DNA of 64,000 nucleotides, from NCBI GenBank assembly GCA_030998225.1, contig JAPYXD010000739.1, positions 496,001-560,000 on the forward strand, in the 5' to 3' direction. Of this stretch, positions 10,640 through 25,400 are shown piece after piece. The notes under the pieces were generated by a model. It did no database searches and was not told where the DNA came from. It saw only the letters and a program-made list of their open reading frames with translations. The position numbers and the translations under genes were made by a program. The stretch comes from Diplolepis rosae. Its lineage: Eukaryota > Arthropoda > Insecta > Hymenoptera > Diplolepididae. The first letter of the stretch is position 1. Every line of letters begins with the position of its first letter.

Positions 10640-13600
10640 TTCAATGGCCCCGTTGTCTAAGATCAAGCACCAGGTCGCTAAAATAATAATCTAATGGAAC
10701 TTTTTTTATATTCACATTTAAACGTTATAAAAACAATTTACAATGCATTTTCAATGACCCCGTTGTCTAGGATCAAGCACCAGGTCGCTTAAATAATAAT
10801 CTAATGGAAATTTTTTGAATTTCGAACACTCAGTCTTGCAACAGAAATTCTGTTACATTTTCAATGACCCCCTTGTCTAGGATCATGCACCAGGACGCTA
10901 AAATAATAATCTACTGGAACTTTTTTTATATTCACATTTAAACGTTATAAAAACAATTTACAATGCATTTTCAATGGCCCCGTTGTCTAAGATCAAGCAC
11001 CAGGTTGCTAAAACAATACTCCACAGGAAATTTTATAATATTCACCCTTAAACGTTATAAAAACAATTTACAATGCATTTTCAATGACCCCGTTGTCTAG
11101 GATCAAGCACCAGGTTGCTAAAACAATACTCCACAGGAAATTTTATAATATTCACATTTAAACGTTATAAAAACAATTTACAATGCATTTTCAAATGCCC
11201 AGTTGTCTAAGATCAAGCACCAGATCGCTAAAATAATAATCTACCGGAACTTTTTTTATATTCACATTTAAACGTTATAAAAACAATTTACAATGCATTT
11301 TCAATGGCCCCGTTGTCTAAGATCAAGCACCAGGTCGCTAAAATAATAATCTAATGGAACTTTTTTTATATTCACATTTAAACGTTATAAAAACAATTTA
11401 CAATGCATTTTCAATGGCCCCGTTGTCTAAGATCAAGCACCAGGTCGCTAAAATAATAATCTAATGGAACTTTTTTTACATTCACATTTAAACGTTATAA
11501 AAACAATTTACAATGCATTTTCAATGGCCCCGTTGTCTAAGATCAAGCACCAGGTCGCTAAAATAATAATCTAATGGAACTTTTTTTATATTCACATTTA
11601 AACGTTATAAAAACAATTTAAAATGCATTTTCAATGACCCCGTTGTCTAGGATCAAGCACCAGGTCGCTTAAATAATAATCTAATGGAAATTTTTTGAAT
11701 TTCGAACACTCAGTCTTGCAACAGAAATTCTGTTACATTTTCAATGACCCCCTTGTCTAGGATCATGCACCAGGACGCTAAAATAATAATCTACTGGAAC
11801 TTTTTTTATATTCACATTTAAACGCTATAAAAACAATTTACAATGCATTTTCAATGACCCCGTTGTCTAGGATCAAGCACCAGGTTGCTAAAACAATACT
11901 CCACAGGAAATTTTTTTATATTCACATTTAAACGTTATAAAAACAATTTACAATGCATTTTCAATGGCCCCGTTGTCTAGGATCATGCACCAGGTTGCTA
12001 AAACAATACTCCACAGGAAATTTTTTTATATTCACATTTAAACGTTATATAATCAATTTACAATGCATTTTCAATTGCCCAGTTGTCTAAGATCAAGCAC
12101 CAGATCGCTAAAATAATAATCTACTGGAACTTTTTTTATATTCACATTTAAACGTTATAAAAACAATTTACAATGCATTTTCAATGGCCCCGTTGTCTAA
12201 GATCAAGCACCAGGTTGCTAAAACAATACTCCACAGGAAATTTTATAATATTCACCCTTAAACGTTATAAAAACAATTTACAATGCATTTTCAATGGCCC
12301 CGTTGTCTAGGATCATGCACCAGGTTGCTAAAACAATACTCCACAGGAAATTTTTTTATATTCACATTTAAACGTTATAAAAACAATTTACAATGCATTT
12401 TCAAATGCCCAGTTGTCTAAGATCAAGCACCAGATCGCTAAAATAATAATCTACCGGAACTTTTTTTATATTCACATTTAAACGTTATAAAAACAATTTA
12501 CAATGCATTTTCAATGGCCCCGTTGTCTAAGATCAAGCACCAGGTCGCTAAAATAATAATCTAATGGAACTTTTTTTATATTCACATTTAAACGTTATAA
12601 AAACAATTTACAATGCATTTTCAATGACCCCGTTGTCTAGGATCAAGCACCAGGTCGCTTAAATAATAATCTAATGGAAATTTTTTGAATTTCGAACACT
12701 CAGTCTTGCAACAGAAATTCTGTTACATTTTCAATGACCCCCTTGTCTAGGATCATGCACCAGGACGCTAAAATAATAATCTACTGGAACTTTTTTTATA
12801 TTCACATTTAAACGCTATAAAAACAATTTACAATGCATTTTCAATGACCCCGTTGTCTAGGATCAAGCACCAGGTTGCTAAAACAATACTCCACAGGAAA
12901 TTTTTTTATATTCACATTTAAACGTTATAAAAACAATTTACAATGCATTTTCAATGGCCCCGTTGTCTAGGATCAAGCAACAGGTTGCTAAAACAATACT
13001 CCACAGGAAATTTTTTTATATTCACATTTAAACGTTATATAATCAATTTACAATGCATTTTCAATTGCCCAGTTGTCTAAGATCAAGCACCAGATCGCTA
13101 AAATAATAATCTACTGGAACTTTTTTTATATTCACATTTAAACGTTATAAAAACAATTTACAATGCATTTTCAATGGCCCCGTTGTCTAGGATCATGCAC
13201 CAGGTTGCTAAAACAATACTCCACAGGAAATTTTTTTATATTCACATTTAAACGTTATATAATCAATTTACAATGCATTTTCAAATGCCCAGTTGTCTAA
13301 GATCAAGCACCAGATCGCTAAAATAATAATCTACTGGAACTTTTTTTATATTCACATTTAAACGTTATAAAAACAATTTACAATGCATTTTCAATGGCCC
13401 CGTTGTCTAGGATCATGCACCAGGTTGCTAAAACAATACTCCACAGGAAATTTTTTTATATTCACATTTAAACGTTATATAATCAATTTACAATGCATTT
13501 TCAAATGCCCAGTTGTCTAAGATCAAGCACCAGATCGCTAAAATAATAATCTACTGGAACTTTTTTTATATTCACATTTAAACGTTATAAAAACAATTTA

Positions 13601-14600
13601 CAATGCATTTTCAATGGCCCCGTTGTCTAAGATCAAGCACCAGGTTGCTAAAACAATACTCCACAGGAAATTTTATAATATTCACCCTTAAACGTTATAA
13701 AAACAATTTACAATGCATTTTCAATGGCCCCGTTGTCTAGGATCATGCACCAGGTTGCTAAAACAATACTCCACAGGAAATTTTTTTATATTCACATTTA
13801 AACGTTATATAATCAATTTACAATGCATTTTCAAATGCCCAGTTGTCTAAGATCAAGCACCAGATCGCTAAAATAATAATCTACCGGAACTTTTTTTATA
13901 TTCACATTTAAACGTTATAAAAACAATTTACAATGCATTTTCAATGGCCCCGTTGTCTAAGATCAAGCACCAGGTCGCTAAAATAATAATCTAATGGAAC
14001 TTTTTTTATATTCACATTTAAACGTTATAAAAACAATTTACAATGCATTTTCAATGACCCCGTTGTCTAGGATCAAGCACCAGGTCGCTTAAATAATAAT
14101 CTAATGGAAATTTTTTGAATTTCGAACACTCAGTCTTGCAACAGAAATTCTGTTACATTTTCAATGACCCCCTTGTCTAGGATCATGCACCAGGACGCTA
14201 AAATAATAATCTACTGGAACTTTTTTTATATTCACATTTAAACGCTATAAAAACAATTTACAATGCATTTTCAATGACCCCGTTGTCTAGGATCAAGCAC
14301 CAGTTTGCTAAAACAATACTCCACAGGAAATTTTTTTATATTCACATTTAAACGTTATAAAAACAATTTACAATGCATTTTCAATGACCCCTTTGTCTAG
14401 GATCATGCAACAGGTTGCTAAAACAATACTCCACAGGAAATTTTTTTATATTCACATTTAAACGTTATATAATCAATTTACAATGCATTTTCAATTGCCC
14501 AGTTGTCTAAGATCAAGCACCAGATCGCTAAAATAATAATCTACTGGAACTTTTTTTATATTCACATTTAAACGTTATAAAAACAATTTACAATGCATTT
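10640..14600 (+). repeat. Segmental duplication inside the array, left copy (first part)
   Basis: This matches 31540-35060. The shift is 20,900 bp (190 monomers) from about 10640 to 13180, shown by the C halves 10811/31711, 11691/32591 and 12681/33581 and the rare TTTTTTTACA at 11471/32371. It becomes 20,460 bp (186 monomers) from about 13620, as in C halves 14111/34571. The four-monomer step is explained by a dimer at 13191-13410 being repeated at 13411-13630 in this copy only. Confidence 0.8.
13191..13630 (+). repeat. Local tandem duplication of a 220-bp dimer
   Basis: The A-variant plus D cassette (GATCATGCACCAGGTTGCTA followed by CCCAGTTGTCTAAGATCAAG and CAGATCGCTA) is present twice in direct succession, at 13191-13410 and 13411-13630. 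The related block near 34 kb lacks these four monomers, so the event is recent relative to that duplication. Confidence 0.8.
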
Positions 14601-14819
14601 TCAATGGCCCCGTTGTCTAAGATCAAGCACCAGGTTGCTAAAACAATACTCCACAGGAAATTTTATAATATTCACCCTTAAACGTTATAAAAACAATTTA
14701 CAATGCATTTTCAAATGCCCAGTTGTCTAAGATCAAGCACCAGGTTGCTAAAACAATACTCCACAGGAAATTTTTTTATATTCACATTTAAACGTTATAT
14801 AATCAATTTACAATGCATT

Positions 14820-17800
14820 TTCAAATGCCCAGTTGTCTAAGATCAAGCACCAGATCGCTAAAATAATAATCTAATGGAACTTTTTTTACATTCACATTTA
14901 AACGTTATAAAAACAATTTACAATGCATTTTCAATGGCCCCGTTGTATAAGATCAAGCACCAGGTCGCTAAAATAATAATCTAATGGAACTTTTTTTATA
15001 TTCACATTTAAACGTTATAAAAACAATTTACAGTGGATTTTCAATGGCCCCGTTGTCTAGGATCAAGCACCAGGTTGCTAAAACAATACTCCACAGGAAA
15101 TTTTTTTATATTCACATTTAAACGTTATAAAAACAATTTACAATGCATTTTCAATGGCCCCGTTGTCTAAGATCAAGCACCAGGTCGCTAAAATAATAAT
15201 CTAATGGAACTTTTTTTATATTCACATTTAAACGTTATAAAAACAATTTACAATGCATTTTCAATGGCCCCGTTGTATAAGATCAAGCACCAGGTCGCTA
15301 AAATAATAATCTAATGGAACTTTTTTTATATTCACATTTAAACGTTATAAAAACAATTTACAGTGGATTTTCAATGACCCCGTTGTTTAGGATCAAGCAC
15401 CAGGTTGCTAAAACAATACTCCACAGGAAATTTTTTTATATTCACATTTAAACGTTATAAAAACAATTTACAATGCATTTTCAATGACCCCGTTGTCTAG
15501 GATCAAGCACCAGGTTGCTAAAACAATACTCCACAGGAAATTTTTTTATATTCACATTTAAACGTTATAAAAACAATTTACAATGTATTTTCAATGACCC
15601 CGTTGTCTAGGATCATGCACCAGGTCGCTAAAATGATAATCTAATGGAACTTTTTTGAAATTCGAACACTTAGTCTTTCAACAGAAATTCTATTGCATTT
15701 TCAATGACCCCGTTGTCTAGGATCATGCACCAGGTTGCTAAAATAATAATCTACTGGAACTTTTTTTATATTCACATTTAAACGTTATAAAAACAATTTA
15801 CAATGCATTTTCAATGGCCCCGTTGTCTAAGATCAAGCACCAGGTTGCTAAAACAATACTCCACAGGAAATTTTATAATATTCACCCTTAAACGTTATAA
15901 AAACAATTTACAATGCATTTTCAAATGCCCAGTTGTCTAAGATCAAGCACCAGATCGCTAAAAAAATACTCCACAGGAAATTTTTTTATATTCACATTTA
16001 AACGTTATATAATCAATTTACAATGTATTTTCAAATGCCCAGTTGTCTAAGATCAAGCACCAGATCGCTAAAATAATAATCTACCGGAACTTTTTTTATA
16101 TTCACATTTAAACGTTATAAAAACAATTTGCAATGCATTTTCAATGGCCCCGTTGTCTAAGATCAAGCACCAGGTCGCTAAAATAATAATCTAATGGAAC
16201 TTTTTTTATATTCACATTTAAACGTTATAAAAACAATTTACAGTGGATTTTCAATGGCCCCGTTGTCTAGGATCAAGCACCAGGTTGCTAAAACAATACT
16301 CCACAGGAAATTTTTTTATATTCACATTTAAACGTTATAAAAACAATTTACAATGCATTTTCAATGGCCCCGTTGTCTAAGATCAAGCACCAGGTCGCTA
16401 AAATAATAATCTAATGGAACTTTTTTTATATTCACATTTAAACGTTATAAAAACAATTTACAATGCATTTTCAATGGCCCCGTTGTATAAGATCAAGCAC
16501 CAGGTCGCTAAAATAATAATCTAATGGAACTTTTTTTATATTCACATTTAAACGTTATAAAAACAATTTACAGTGGATTTTCAATGACCCCGTTGTCTAG
16601 GATCAAGCACCAGGTTGCTAAAACAATACTCCACAGGAAATTTTTTTATATTCACATTTAAACGTTATAAAAACAATTTACAATGCATTTTCAATGACCC
16701 CGTTGTCTAGGATCAAGCACCAGGTTGCTAAAACAATACTCCACAGGAAATTTTATAATATTCACCCTTAAACGTTATAAAAACAATTTACAATGCATTT
16801 TCAATGACCCCGTTGTCTAGGATCAAGCACCAGGTTGCTAAAACAATACTCCACAGGAAATTTTTTTATATTCACATTTAAACGTTATAAAAACAATTTA
16901 CAATGCATTTTCAATGACCCCGTTGTCTAGGATCATGCACCAGGTCGCTAAAATGATAATCTAATGGAACTTTTTTGAAATTCGAACACTTAGTCTTTCA
17001 ACAGAAATTCTGTGGCATTTTCAATGACCCCCTTGCCTAGGATCATGCACCAGTTCGCTAAAATAATAATCTACTGTAACTTTTTTTATATTCACATTTA
17101 AACACTATAAAAACAATTTACAATGCATTTTCAAATGCCCAGTTGTCAAAGATCAAGCACCAGATCGCTAAAATAATAATCTACCGGAACTTTTTTTACA
17201 TTCACATTTAAACGTTATAAAAACAATTTACAATGCATTTTCAATGGCCCCGTTGTATAAGATCAAGCACCAGGTCGCTAAAATAATAATCTAATGGAAC
17301 TTTTTTTATATTCACATTTAAACGTTATAAAAACAATTTACAATGCATTTTCAATGACCCCGTTGTCTAGGATCAAGCACCAGGTTGCTAAAACAATACT
17401 CCAAAGGAAATTTTATAATATTCACCCTTAAACTTTATAAAAACAATTTACAATGCATTTTCAATGACCCCGTTGTCTAGGATCAAGCACCAGGTTGCTA
17501 AAACAATACTCCACAGGAAATTTTTTTATATTCACATTTAAACGTTATAAAAACTATTTACAATGTATTTTCAATGACCCCGTTGTCTAGGATCATGCAC
17601 CAGGTCGCTAAAATAATAATCTACTGGAACTTTTTTTATATTCACATTTAAACGTTATAAAAACAATTTACAGTGGATTTTCAATGACCCCGTTGACTAG
17701 GATCAAGCACCAGGTTGCTAAAACAATACTCCACAGGAAATTTTTTTATATTCACATTTAAACGTTATAAAAACAATTTACAATGCATTTTCAATGATCC

Positions 17801-18060
17801 CGTTGTCTAGGATCAAGCACCAGGTTGCTAAAACAATACTCCACAGGAAATTTTTTTATATTCACACTTAAACGTTATAAAAACAATTTACAATGTATTT
17901 TCAATGACCCCGTTGTCTAGGATCATGCACCAGGTCGCTAAAATGATAATCTAATGGAACTTTTTTGAAATTCGAACACTTAGTCTTTCAACAGAAATTC
18001 TGTTGCATTTTCAATGACCCCCTTGTCTAGGATCATGCACCAGGTCGCTAAAATAATAAT
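14820..18060 (+). repeat. Type E-rich domain, related to 36.5-38.1 kb
   Basis: C halves are absent here; the domain carries E halves plus CAGTGGATTT copies at 15031, 15361, 16241 and 16571 and CGTTGTATAA copies. The pair 15031/15361 recurs 1,210 bp later (11 monomers). Matches to the right include CAGTGGATTT at 36701 and 37031, the rare run CCTTGCCTAG-GATCATGCAC-CAGTTCGCTA near 17031/37381, and CCAAAGGAAA at 17401/37751. The shift steps through 21,670, 20,460, 20,350 and 20,020 bp, all whole numbers of monomers. Confidence 0.78.
17891..18010 (+). repeat. Type E half-monomer, type copy
   Basis: Type E replaces the same half as type C but reads TTTTTTGAAATTCGAACACT, TAGTCTTTCAACAGAAATTC, TGTTGCATTT. 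Here CAACAGAAATTCTGTTG (17989-18005) is a 17-bp odd palindrome with perfect 8-bp arms. E copies are usually preceded by CAATGTATTT and AAATGATAATCTAATGG. Other E halves in the core begin near 15651, 16971, 17961, 20821, 23021, 23791, 24451, 24891, 26981, 27751, 28411, 28851, 37321, 37981, 38641, 39081 and 40511. They sit mainly where type C is missing. Type E resembles the copies at the degraded left edge, so it may be the older form. Confidence 0.85.
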
Positions 18061-18990
18061 CTACTGGAACTTTTTTTATATTCACATTTAAACGTTATAA
18101 AAACAATTTACAATGCATTTTCAAATGCCCAGTTGTCTAAGATCAAGCACCAGATCGCTAAAATAATAATCTACCGGAACTTTTTTTATATTCACATTTA
18201 AACGTTATAAAAACAATTTACAATGCATTTTCAATGGCCCCGTTGTATAAGATCAAGCACCAGGTCGCTAAAATAATAATCTAATGGAACTTTTTTTATA
18301 TTCACATTTAAACGTTATAAAAACAATTTACAATGCATTTTCAATGGCCCCGTTGTATAAGATCAAGCACCAGGTCGCTAAAATAATAATCTAATGGAAC
18401 TTTTTTTATATTCACATTTAAACGTTATAAAAACAATTTACAATGCATTTTCAATGACCCCGTTATCTAGGATCAAGCACCAGGTTGCTAAAACAATACT
18501 CCACAGGAAATTTTATAATATTCACCCTTAAACGTTATAAAAACAATTTACAATGCATTTTCAATGACCCCGTTGTCTAGGATCAAGCACCAGGTCGCTT
18601 AAATAATAATCTAATGGAAATTTTTTGAATTTCGAACACTCAGTCTTGCAACAGAAATTCTGTTACATTTTCAATGACCCCCTTGTCTAGGATCATGCAC
18701 CAGGACGCTAAAATAATAATCTACTGGAACTTTTTTTATATTCACATTTAAACGCTATAAAAACAATTTACAATGCATTTTCAATGACCCCGTTGTCTAG
18801 GATCAAGCACCAGGTTGCTAAAACAATACTCCACAGGAAATTTTTTTATATTCACATTTAAACGTTATATAATCAATTTACAATGCATTTTCAATTGCCC
18901 AGTTGTCTAAGATCAAGCACCAGGTCGCTAAAATAATAATCTACTGGAACTTTTTTTATATTCACATTTAAACGTTATAAAAACAATTTA
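17900..18990 (+). repeat. Roughly 1.1-kb block present three times (copy 1)
   Basis: The order E half, D copy, two CGTTGTATAA copies (18241, 18351), CGTTATCTAG with an F tail (18461), then a C half (18621) recurs at about 24.83-25.9 kb (shift 6,930, 63 monomers) and 28.79-29.88 kb (shift 10,890, 99 monomers). CGTTATCTAG lies at 18461, 25391 and 29351. A later partial copy is near 39.9-40.4 kb. Confidence 0.8.
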
Positions 18991-21180
18991 CAATGCATTT
19001 TCAATGGCCCCGTTGTCTAGGATCAAGCACCAGGTTGCTAAAACAATACTCCACAGGAAATTTTTTTATATTCACATTTAAACGTTATAAAAACAATTTA
19101 CAATGCATTTTCAATGGCCCCGTTGTCTAAGATCAAGCACCAGGTCGCTAAAATAATAATCTAATGGAACTTTTTTTATATTCACATTTAAACGTTATAA
19201 AAACAATTTACAATGCATTTTCAATGGCCCCGTTGTCTAGGATCAAGCACCAGGTCGCTAAAATAATAATCTAATGGAAATTTTTTGAATTTCGAACACT
19301 CAGTCTTGCAACAGAAATTCTGTTACATTTTCAATGACCCCCTTGTCTAGGATCATGCACCAGGTCGCTAAAATAATAATCTACTGGAACTTTTTTTATA
19401 TTCACATTTAAACGTTATAAAAACAATTTACAATGCATTTTCAATGACCCCGTTGTTTAGGATCAAGCACCAGGTTGCTAAAACAATACTCCACAGGAAA
19501 TTTTTTTATATTCACATTTAAACGTTATAAAAACAATTTACAATGCATTTTCAATGGCCCCGTTGTCTAGGATCAAGCACCAGGTTGCTAAAACAATACT
19601 CCACAGGAAATTTTTTTATATTCACATTTAAACGTTATAAAAACAATTTACAATGCATTTTCAATGGCCCCGTTGTCTAGGATCATGCACCAGGTTGCTA
19701 AAACAATACTCCACAGGAAATTTTTTTATATTCACATTTAAACGTTATATAATCAATTTACAATGCATTTTCAATTGCCCAGTTGTCTAAGATCAAGCAC
19801 CAGATCGCTAAAATAATAATCTACTGGAACTTTTTTTATATTCACATTTAAACGTTATAAAAACAATTTACAATGCATTTTCAATGGCCCCGTTGTCTAG
19901 GATCAAGCACCAGGTCGCTAAAATAATAATCTAATGGAACTTTTTTTATATTCACATTTAAACGTTATAAAAACAATTTACAATGCATTTTCAATGACCC
20001 CGTTGTCTAGGATCAAGCACCAGGTCGCTTAAATAATAATCTAATGGAAATTTTTTGAATTTCGAACACTCAGTCTTGCAACAGAAATTCTGTTACATTT
20101 TCAATGACCCCCTTGTCTAGGATCATGCACCAGGACGCTAAAATAATAATCTACTGGAACTTTTTTTATATTCACATTTAAACGCTATAAAAACAATTTA
20201 CAATGCATTTTCAATGGCCCCGTTGTCTAAGATCAAGCACCAGATCGCTAAAATAATAATCTACTGGAACTTTTTTTATATTCACATTTAAACGTTATAA
20301 AAACAATTTACAATGCATTTTCAATGGCCCCGTTGTCTAAGATCAAGCACCAGGTCGCTAAAATAATAATCTAATGGAACTTTTTTTATATTCACATTTA
20401 AACGTTATAAAAACAATTTACAATGCATTTTCAATGGCCCCGTTGTCTAAGATCAAGCACCAGGTCGCTAAAATAATAATCTACTGGAACTTTTTTTATA
20501 TTCACATTTAAACGTTATAAAAACAATTTACAATGCATTTTCAATGACCCCGTTGTCTAGGATCAAGCACCAGGTTGCTAAAACAATACTCCACAGGAAA
20601 TTTTTTTATATTCACATTTAAACGTTATAAAAACAATTTACAATGCATTTTCAATGACCCCGTTGTCTAGGATCAAGCACCAGGTTGCTAAAACAATACT
20701 CCACAGGAAATTTTTTTATATTCACATTTAAACGTTATAAAAACAATTTACAATGTATTTTCAATGACCCCGTTGTCTAGGATCATGCACCAGGTTGCTA
20801 AAACTATAATCTACTGGAACTTTTTTGAAATTCGAACACTTAGTCTTTCAACAGAAATTCTGTTGCATTTTCAATGACCCCCTTGTCTAGGATCATGCAC
20901 CAGGTCGCTAAAATAATAATCTACTGGAACTTTTTTTATATTCACATTTAAACGTTATAAAAACAATTTACAATGCATTTTCAATTGCCCAGTTGTCTAA
21001 GATCAAGCACCAGATCGCTAAAATAATAATCTACTGGAACTTTTTTTATATTCACATTTAAACGTTATAAAAACAATTTACAATGCATTTTCAATGGCCC
21101 CGTTGTCTAAGATCAAGCACCAGGTCGCTAAAATAATAATCTAATCGAACTTTTTTTACATTCACATTTAAACGTTATAA

Positions 21181-22160
21181 AAACAATTTACAATGCATTT
21201 TCAATGACCCCGTTGTCTAGGATCAAGCACCAGGTTGCTAAAACAATACTCCACAGGAAATTTTTTTATATTCACATTTAAACGTTATAAAAACAATTTA
21301 CAATGCATTTTCAATGGCCCCGTTGTCTAGGATCAAGCACCAGGTTGCTAAAACAATACTCCACAGGAAATTTTTTTATATTCACATTTAAACGTTATAA
21401 AAACAATTTACAATGCATTTTCAATGGCCCCGTTGTCTAGGATCATGCACCAGGTTGCTAAAACAATACTCCACAGGAAATTTTTTTATATTCACATTTA
21501 AACGTTATATAATCAATTTACAATGCATTTTCAATTGCCCAGTTGTCTAAGATCAAGCACCAGATCGCTAAAATAATAATCTACTGGAACTTTTTTTATA
21601 TTCACATTTAAACGTTATAAAAACAATTTACAATGCATTTTCAATGGCCCCGTTGTCTAAGATCAAGCACCAGGTCGCTAAAATAATAATCTAATGGAAC
21701 TTTTTTTATATTCACATTTAAACGTTATAAAAACAATTTACAATGCATTTTCAATGACCCCGTTGTCTAGGATCAAGCACCAGGTCGCTTAAATAATAAT
21801 CTAATGGAAATTTTTTGAATTTCGAACACTCAGTCTTGCAACAGAAATTCTGTTACATTTTCAATGACCCCCTTGTCTAGGATCATGCACCAGGACGCTA
21901 AAATAATAATCTAATGGAACTTTTTTTATATTCACATTTAAACGTTATAAAAACAATTTACAATGCATTTTCAATGACCCCGTTGTTTAGGATCAAGCAC
22001 CAGTTTGCTAAAACAATACTCCACAGGAAATTTTTTTATATTCACATTTAAACGTTATAAAAACAATTTACAATGCATTTTCAATGGCCCCGTTGTCTAG
22101 GATCAAGCAACAGGTTGCTAAAACAATACTCCACAGGAAATTTTTTTATATTCACATTTA
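21181..22160 (+). repeat. Dispersed 9-monomer block, copy at 30201-31180
   Basis: This block matches 30201-31180 at a shift of 9,020 bp (82 monomers). Both contain CGTTGTTTAG-GATCAAGCAC-CAGTTTGCTA (21981/31001), a rare combination, followed by GATCAAGCAA (22101/31121), and share a C half at 21811/30831. Similarity fades just after, where one copy has a TATATAATC tail and the other a TATAAAAAC tail. Confidence 0.75.
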
Positions 22161-22479
22161 AACGTTATATAATCAATTTACAATGCATTTTCAATTGCCC
22201 AGTTGTCTAAGATCAAGCACCAGATCGCTAAAATAATAATCTACTGGAACTTTTTTTATATTCACATTTAAACGTTATAAAAACAATTTACAATGCATTT
22301 TCAATGGCCCCGTTGTCTAAGATCAAGCACCAGGTTGCTAAAACAATACTCCACAGGAAATTTTTTTATATTCACATTTAAACGTTATAAAAACAATTTA
22401 CAATGCATTTTCAATGGCCCCGTTGTCTAGGATCATGCACCAGGTTGCTAAAACAATACTCCACAGGAAATTTTTTTAT

Positions 22480-25400
22480 ATTCACATTTAAACGTTATAA
22501 AAACAATTTACAATGCATTTTCAATGGCCCCGTTGTCTAAGATCAAGCACCAGGTCGCTAAAATAATAATCTAATGGAACTTTTTTTACATTCACATTTA
22601 AACGTTATAAAAACAATTTACAATGCATTTTCAATGGCCCCGTTGTATAAGATCAAGCACCAGGTCGCTAAAATAATAATCTAATGGAACTTTTTTTATA
22701 TTCACATTTAAACGTTATAAAAACAATTTACAGTGGATTTTCAATGGCCCCGTTGTCTAGGATCAAGCACCAGGTTGCTAAAACAATACTCCACAGGAAA
22801 TTTTTTTATATTCACATTTAAACGTTATAAAAACAATTTACAATGCATTTTCAATGACCCCGTTGTCTAGGATCAAGCACCAGGTTGCTAAAACAATACT
22901 CCACAGGAAATTTTTTTATATTCACATTTAAACGTTATAAAAACAATTTACAATGTATTTTCAATGACCCCGTTGTCTAGGATCATGCACCAGGTCGCTA
23001 AAATGATAATCTAATGGAACTTTTTGAAATTCGAACACTTAGTCTTTCAACAGAAATTCTGTGGCATTTTCAATGACCCCGTTGTCTAGGATCAAGCACC
23101 AGGTCGCTTAAATAATAATCTAATGGAAATTTTTTTATATTCACCCTTAAACGTTATAAAAACAATTTACAATGCATTTTCAAATGCCCAGTTGTCAAAG
23201 ATCAAGCACCAGATCGCTAAAATAATAATCTACCGGAACTTTTTTTACATTCACATTTAAACGTTATAAAAACAATTTACAATGCATTTTCAATGGCCCC
23301 GTTGTCTAAGATCAAGCACCAGGTCGCTAAAATAATAATCTAATGGAACTTTTTTTACATTCACATTTAAACGTTATAAAAACAATTTACAATGCATTTT
23401 CAATGGCCCCGTTGTATAAGATCAAGCACCAGGTCGCTAAAATAATAATCTAATGGAACTTTTTTTATATTCACATTTAAACGTTATAAAAACAATTTAC
23501 AGTGGATTTTCAATGGCCCCGTTGTATAGGATCAAGCACCAGGTTGCTAAAACAATACTCCACAGGAAATTTTTTTATATTCACATTTAAACGTTATAAA
23601 AACAATTTACAATGCATTTTCAATGATCCCGTTGTCTAGGATCAAGCACCAGGTTGCTAAAACAATACTCCACAGGAAATTTTTATATATTCACATTTAA
23701 ACGTTATAAAAACCATTTACAATGTATTTTCAATGACCCCGTTGTCTAGGATCATGCACCAGGTCGCTAAAATGATAATCTAATGGAACTTTTTTGAAAT
23801 TCGAACACTTAGTCTTTCAACAGAAATTCTGTTGCATTTTCAATGACCCCCTTGTCTAGGATCATGCACCAGGTCGCTAAAATAATAATCTACTGGAACT
23901 TTTTTTATATTCACATTTAAACGCTATAAAAACAATTTACAATGCATTTTCAATTGCCCAGTTGTCTAAGATCAAGCACCAGATCGCTAAAATAATAATC
24001 TACTGGAACTTTTTTTACATTCACATTTAAACGTTATAAAAACAATTTACAATGCATTTTCAATGGCCCCGTTGTATAAGATCAAGCACCAGGTCGCTAA
24101 AATAATAATCTAATGGAACTTTTTTTATATTCACATTTAAACGTTATAAAAACAATTTACAATGCATTTTCAATGACCCCGTTGTCTAGGATCAAGCACC
24201 AGGTTGCTAAAACAATACTCCAAAGGAAATTTTATAATATTCACCCTTAAACTTTATAAAAACAATTTACAATGCATTTTCAATGACCCCGTTGTCTAGG
24301 ATCAAGCACCAGGTTGCTAAAACAATACTCCACAGGAAATTTTTTTATATTCACATTTAAACGTTATAAAAACAATTTACAATGTATTTTCAATGACCCC
24401 GTTGTCTAGGATCATGCACCAGGTCGCTAAAATGATAATCTAATGGAACTTTTTTGAAATTCGAACACTTAGTCTTTCAACAGAAATTCTGTGGCATTTT
24501 CAATGACCCCCTTGTCTAGGATCATGCACCAGGTCGCTAAAATAATAATCTAATGGAACTTTTTTTATATTCACATTTAAACGTTATAAAAACAATTTAC
24601 AATGCATTTTCAATGACCCCGTTGTCTAGGATCATGCACCAGGTTGCTAAAACAATACTCCACAGGAAATTTTTTTATATTCACATTTAAACGTTATAAA
24701 AACAATTTACAATGCATTTTCAATGACCCCGTTGTCTAGGATCAAGCACCAGGTTGCTAAAACAATACTCCACAGGAAATTTTTTTATATTCACATTTAA
24801 ACGTTATAAAAACAATTTACAATGTATTTTCAATGACCCCGTTGTCTAGGGATCATGCACCAGGTCGCTAAAATGATAATCTAATGGAACTTTTTTGAAA
24901 TTCGAACACTTAGTCTTTCAACAGAAATTCTGTCGCATTTTCAATGACCCCCTTGTCTAGGATCATGCACCAGGTCCCTAAAATAATAATCTACTGGAAC
25001 TTTTTTTATATTCACATTTAAACGTTATAAAAACAATTTACAATGCATTTTCAATTGCCCAGTTGTCTAAGATCAAGCACCAGATCGCTAAAATAATAAT
25101 CTACTGGAACTTTTTTTATATTCACATTTAAACGTTATAAAAACAATTTACAATGCATTTTCAATGGCCCCGTTGTATAAGATCAAGCACCAGGTCGCTA
25201 AAATAATAATCTAATGGAACTTTTTTTATATTCACATTTAAACGTTATAAAAACAATTTACAATGCATTTTCAATGGCCCCGTTGTATAAGATCAAGCAC
25301 CAGGTCGCTAAAATAATAATCTAATGGAACTTTTTTTATATTCACATTTAAACGTTATAAAAACAATTTACAATGCATTTTCAATGACCCCGTTATCTAG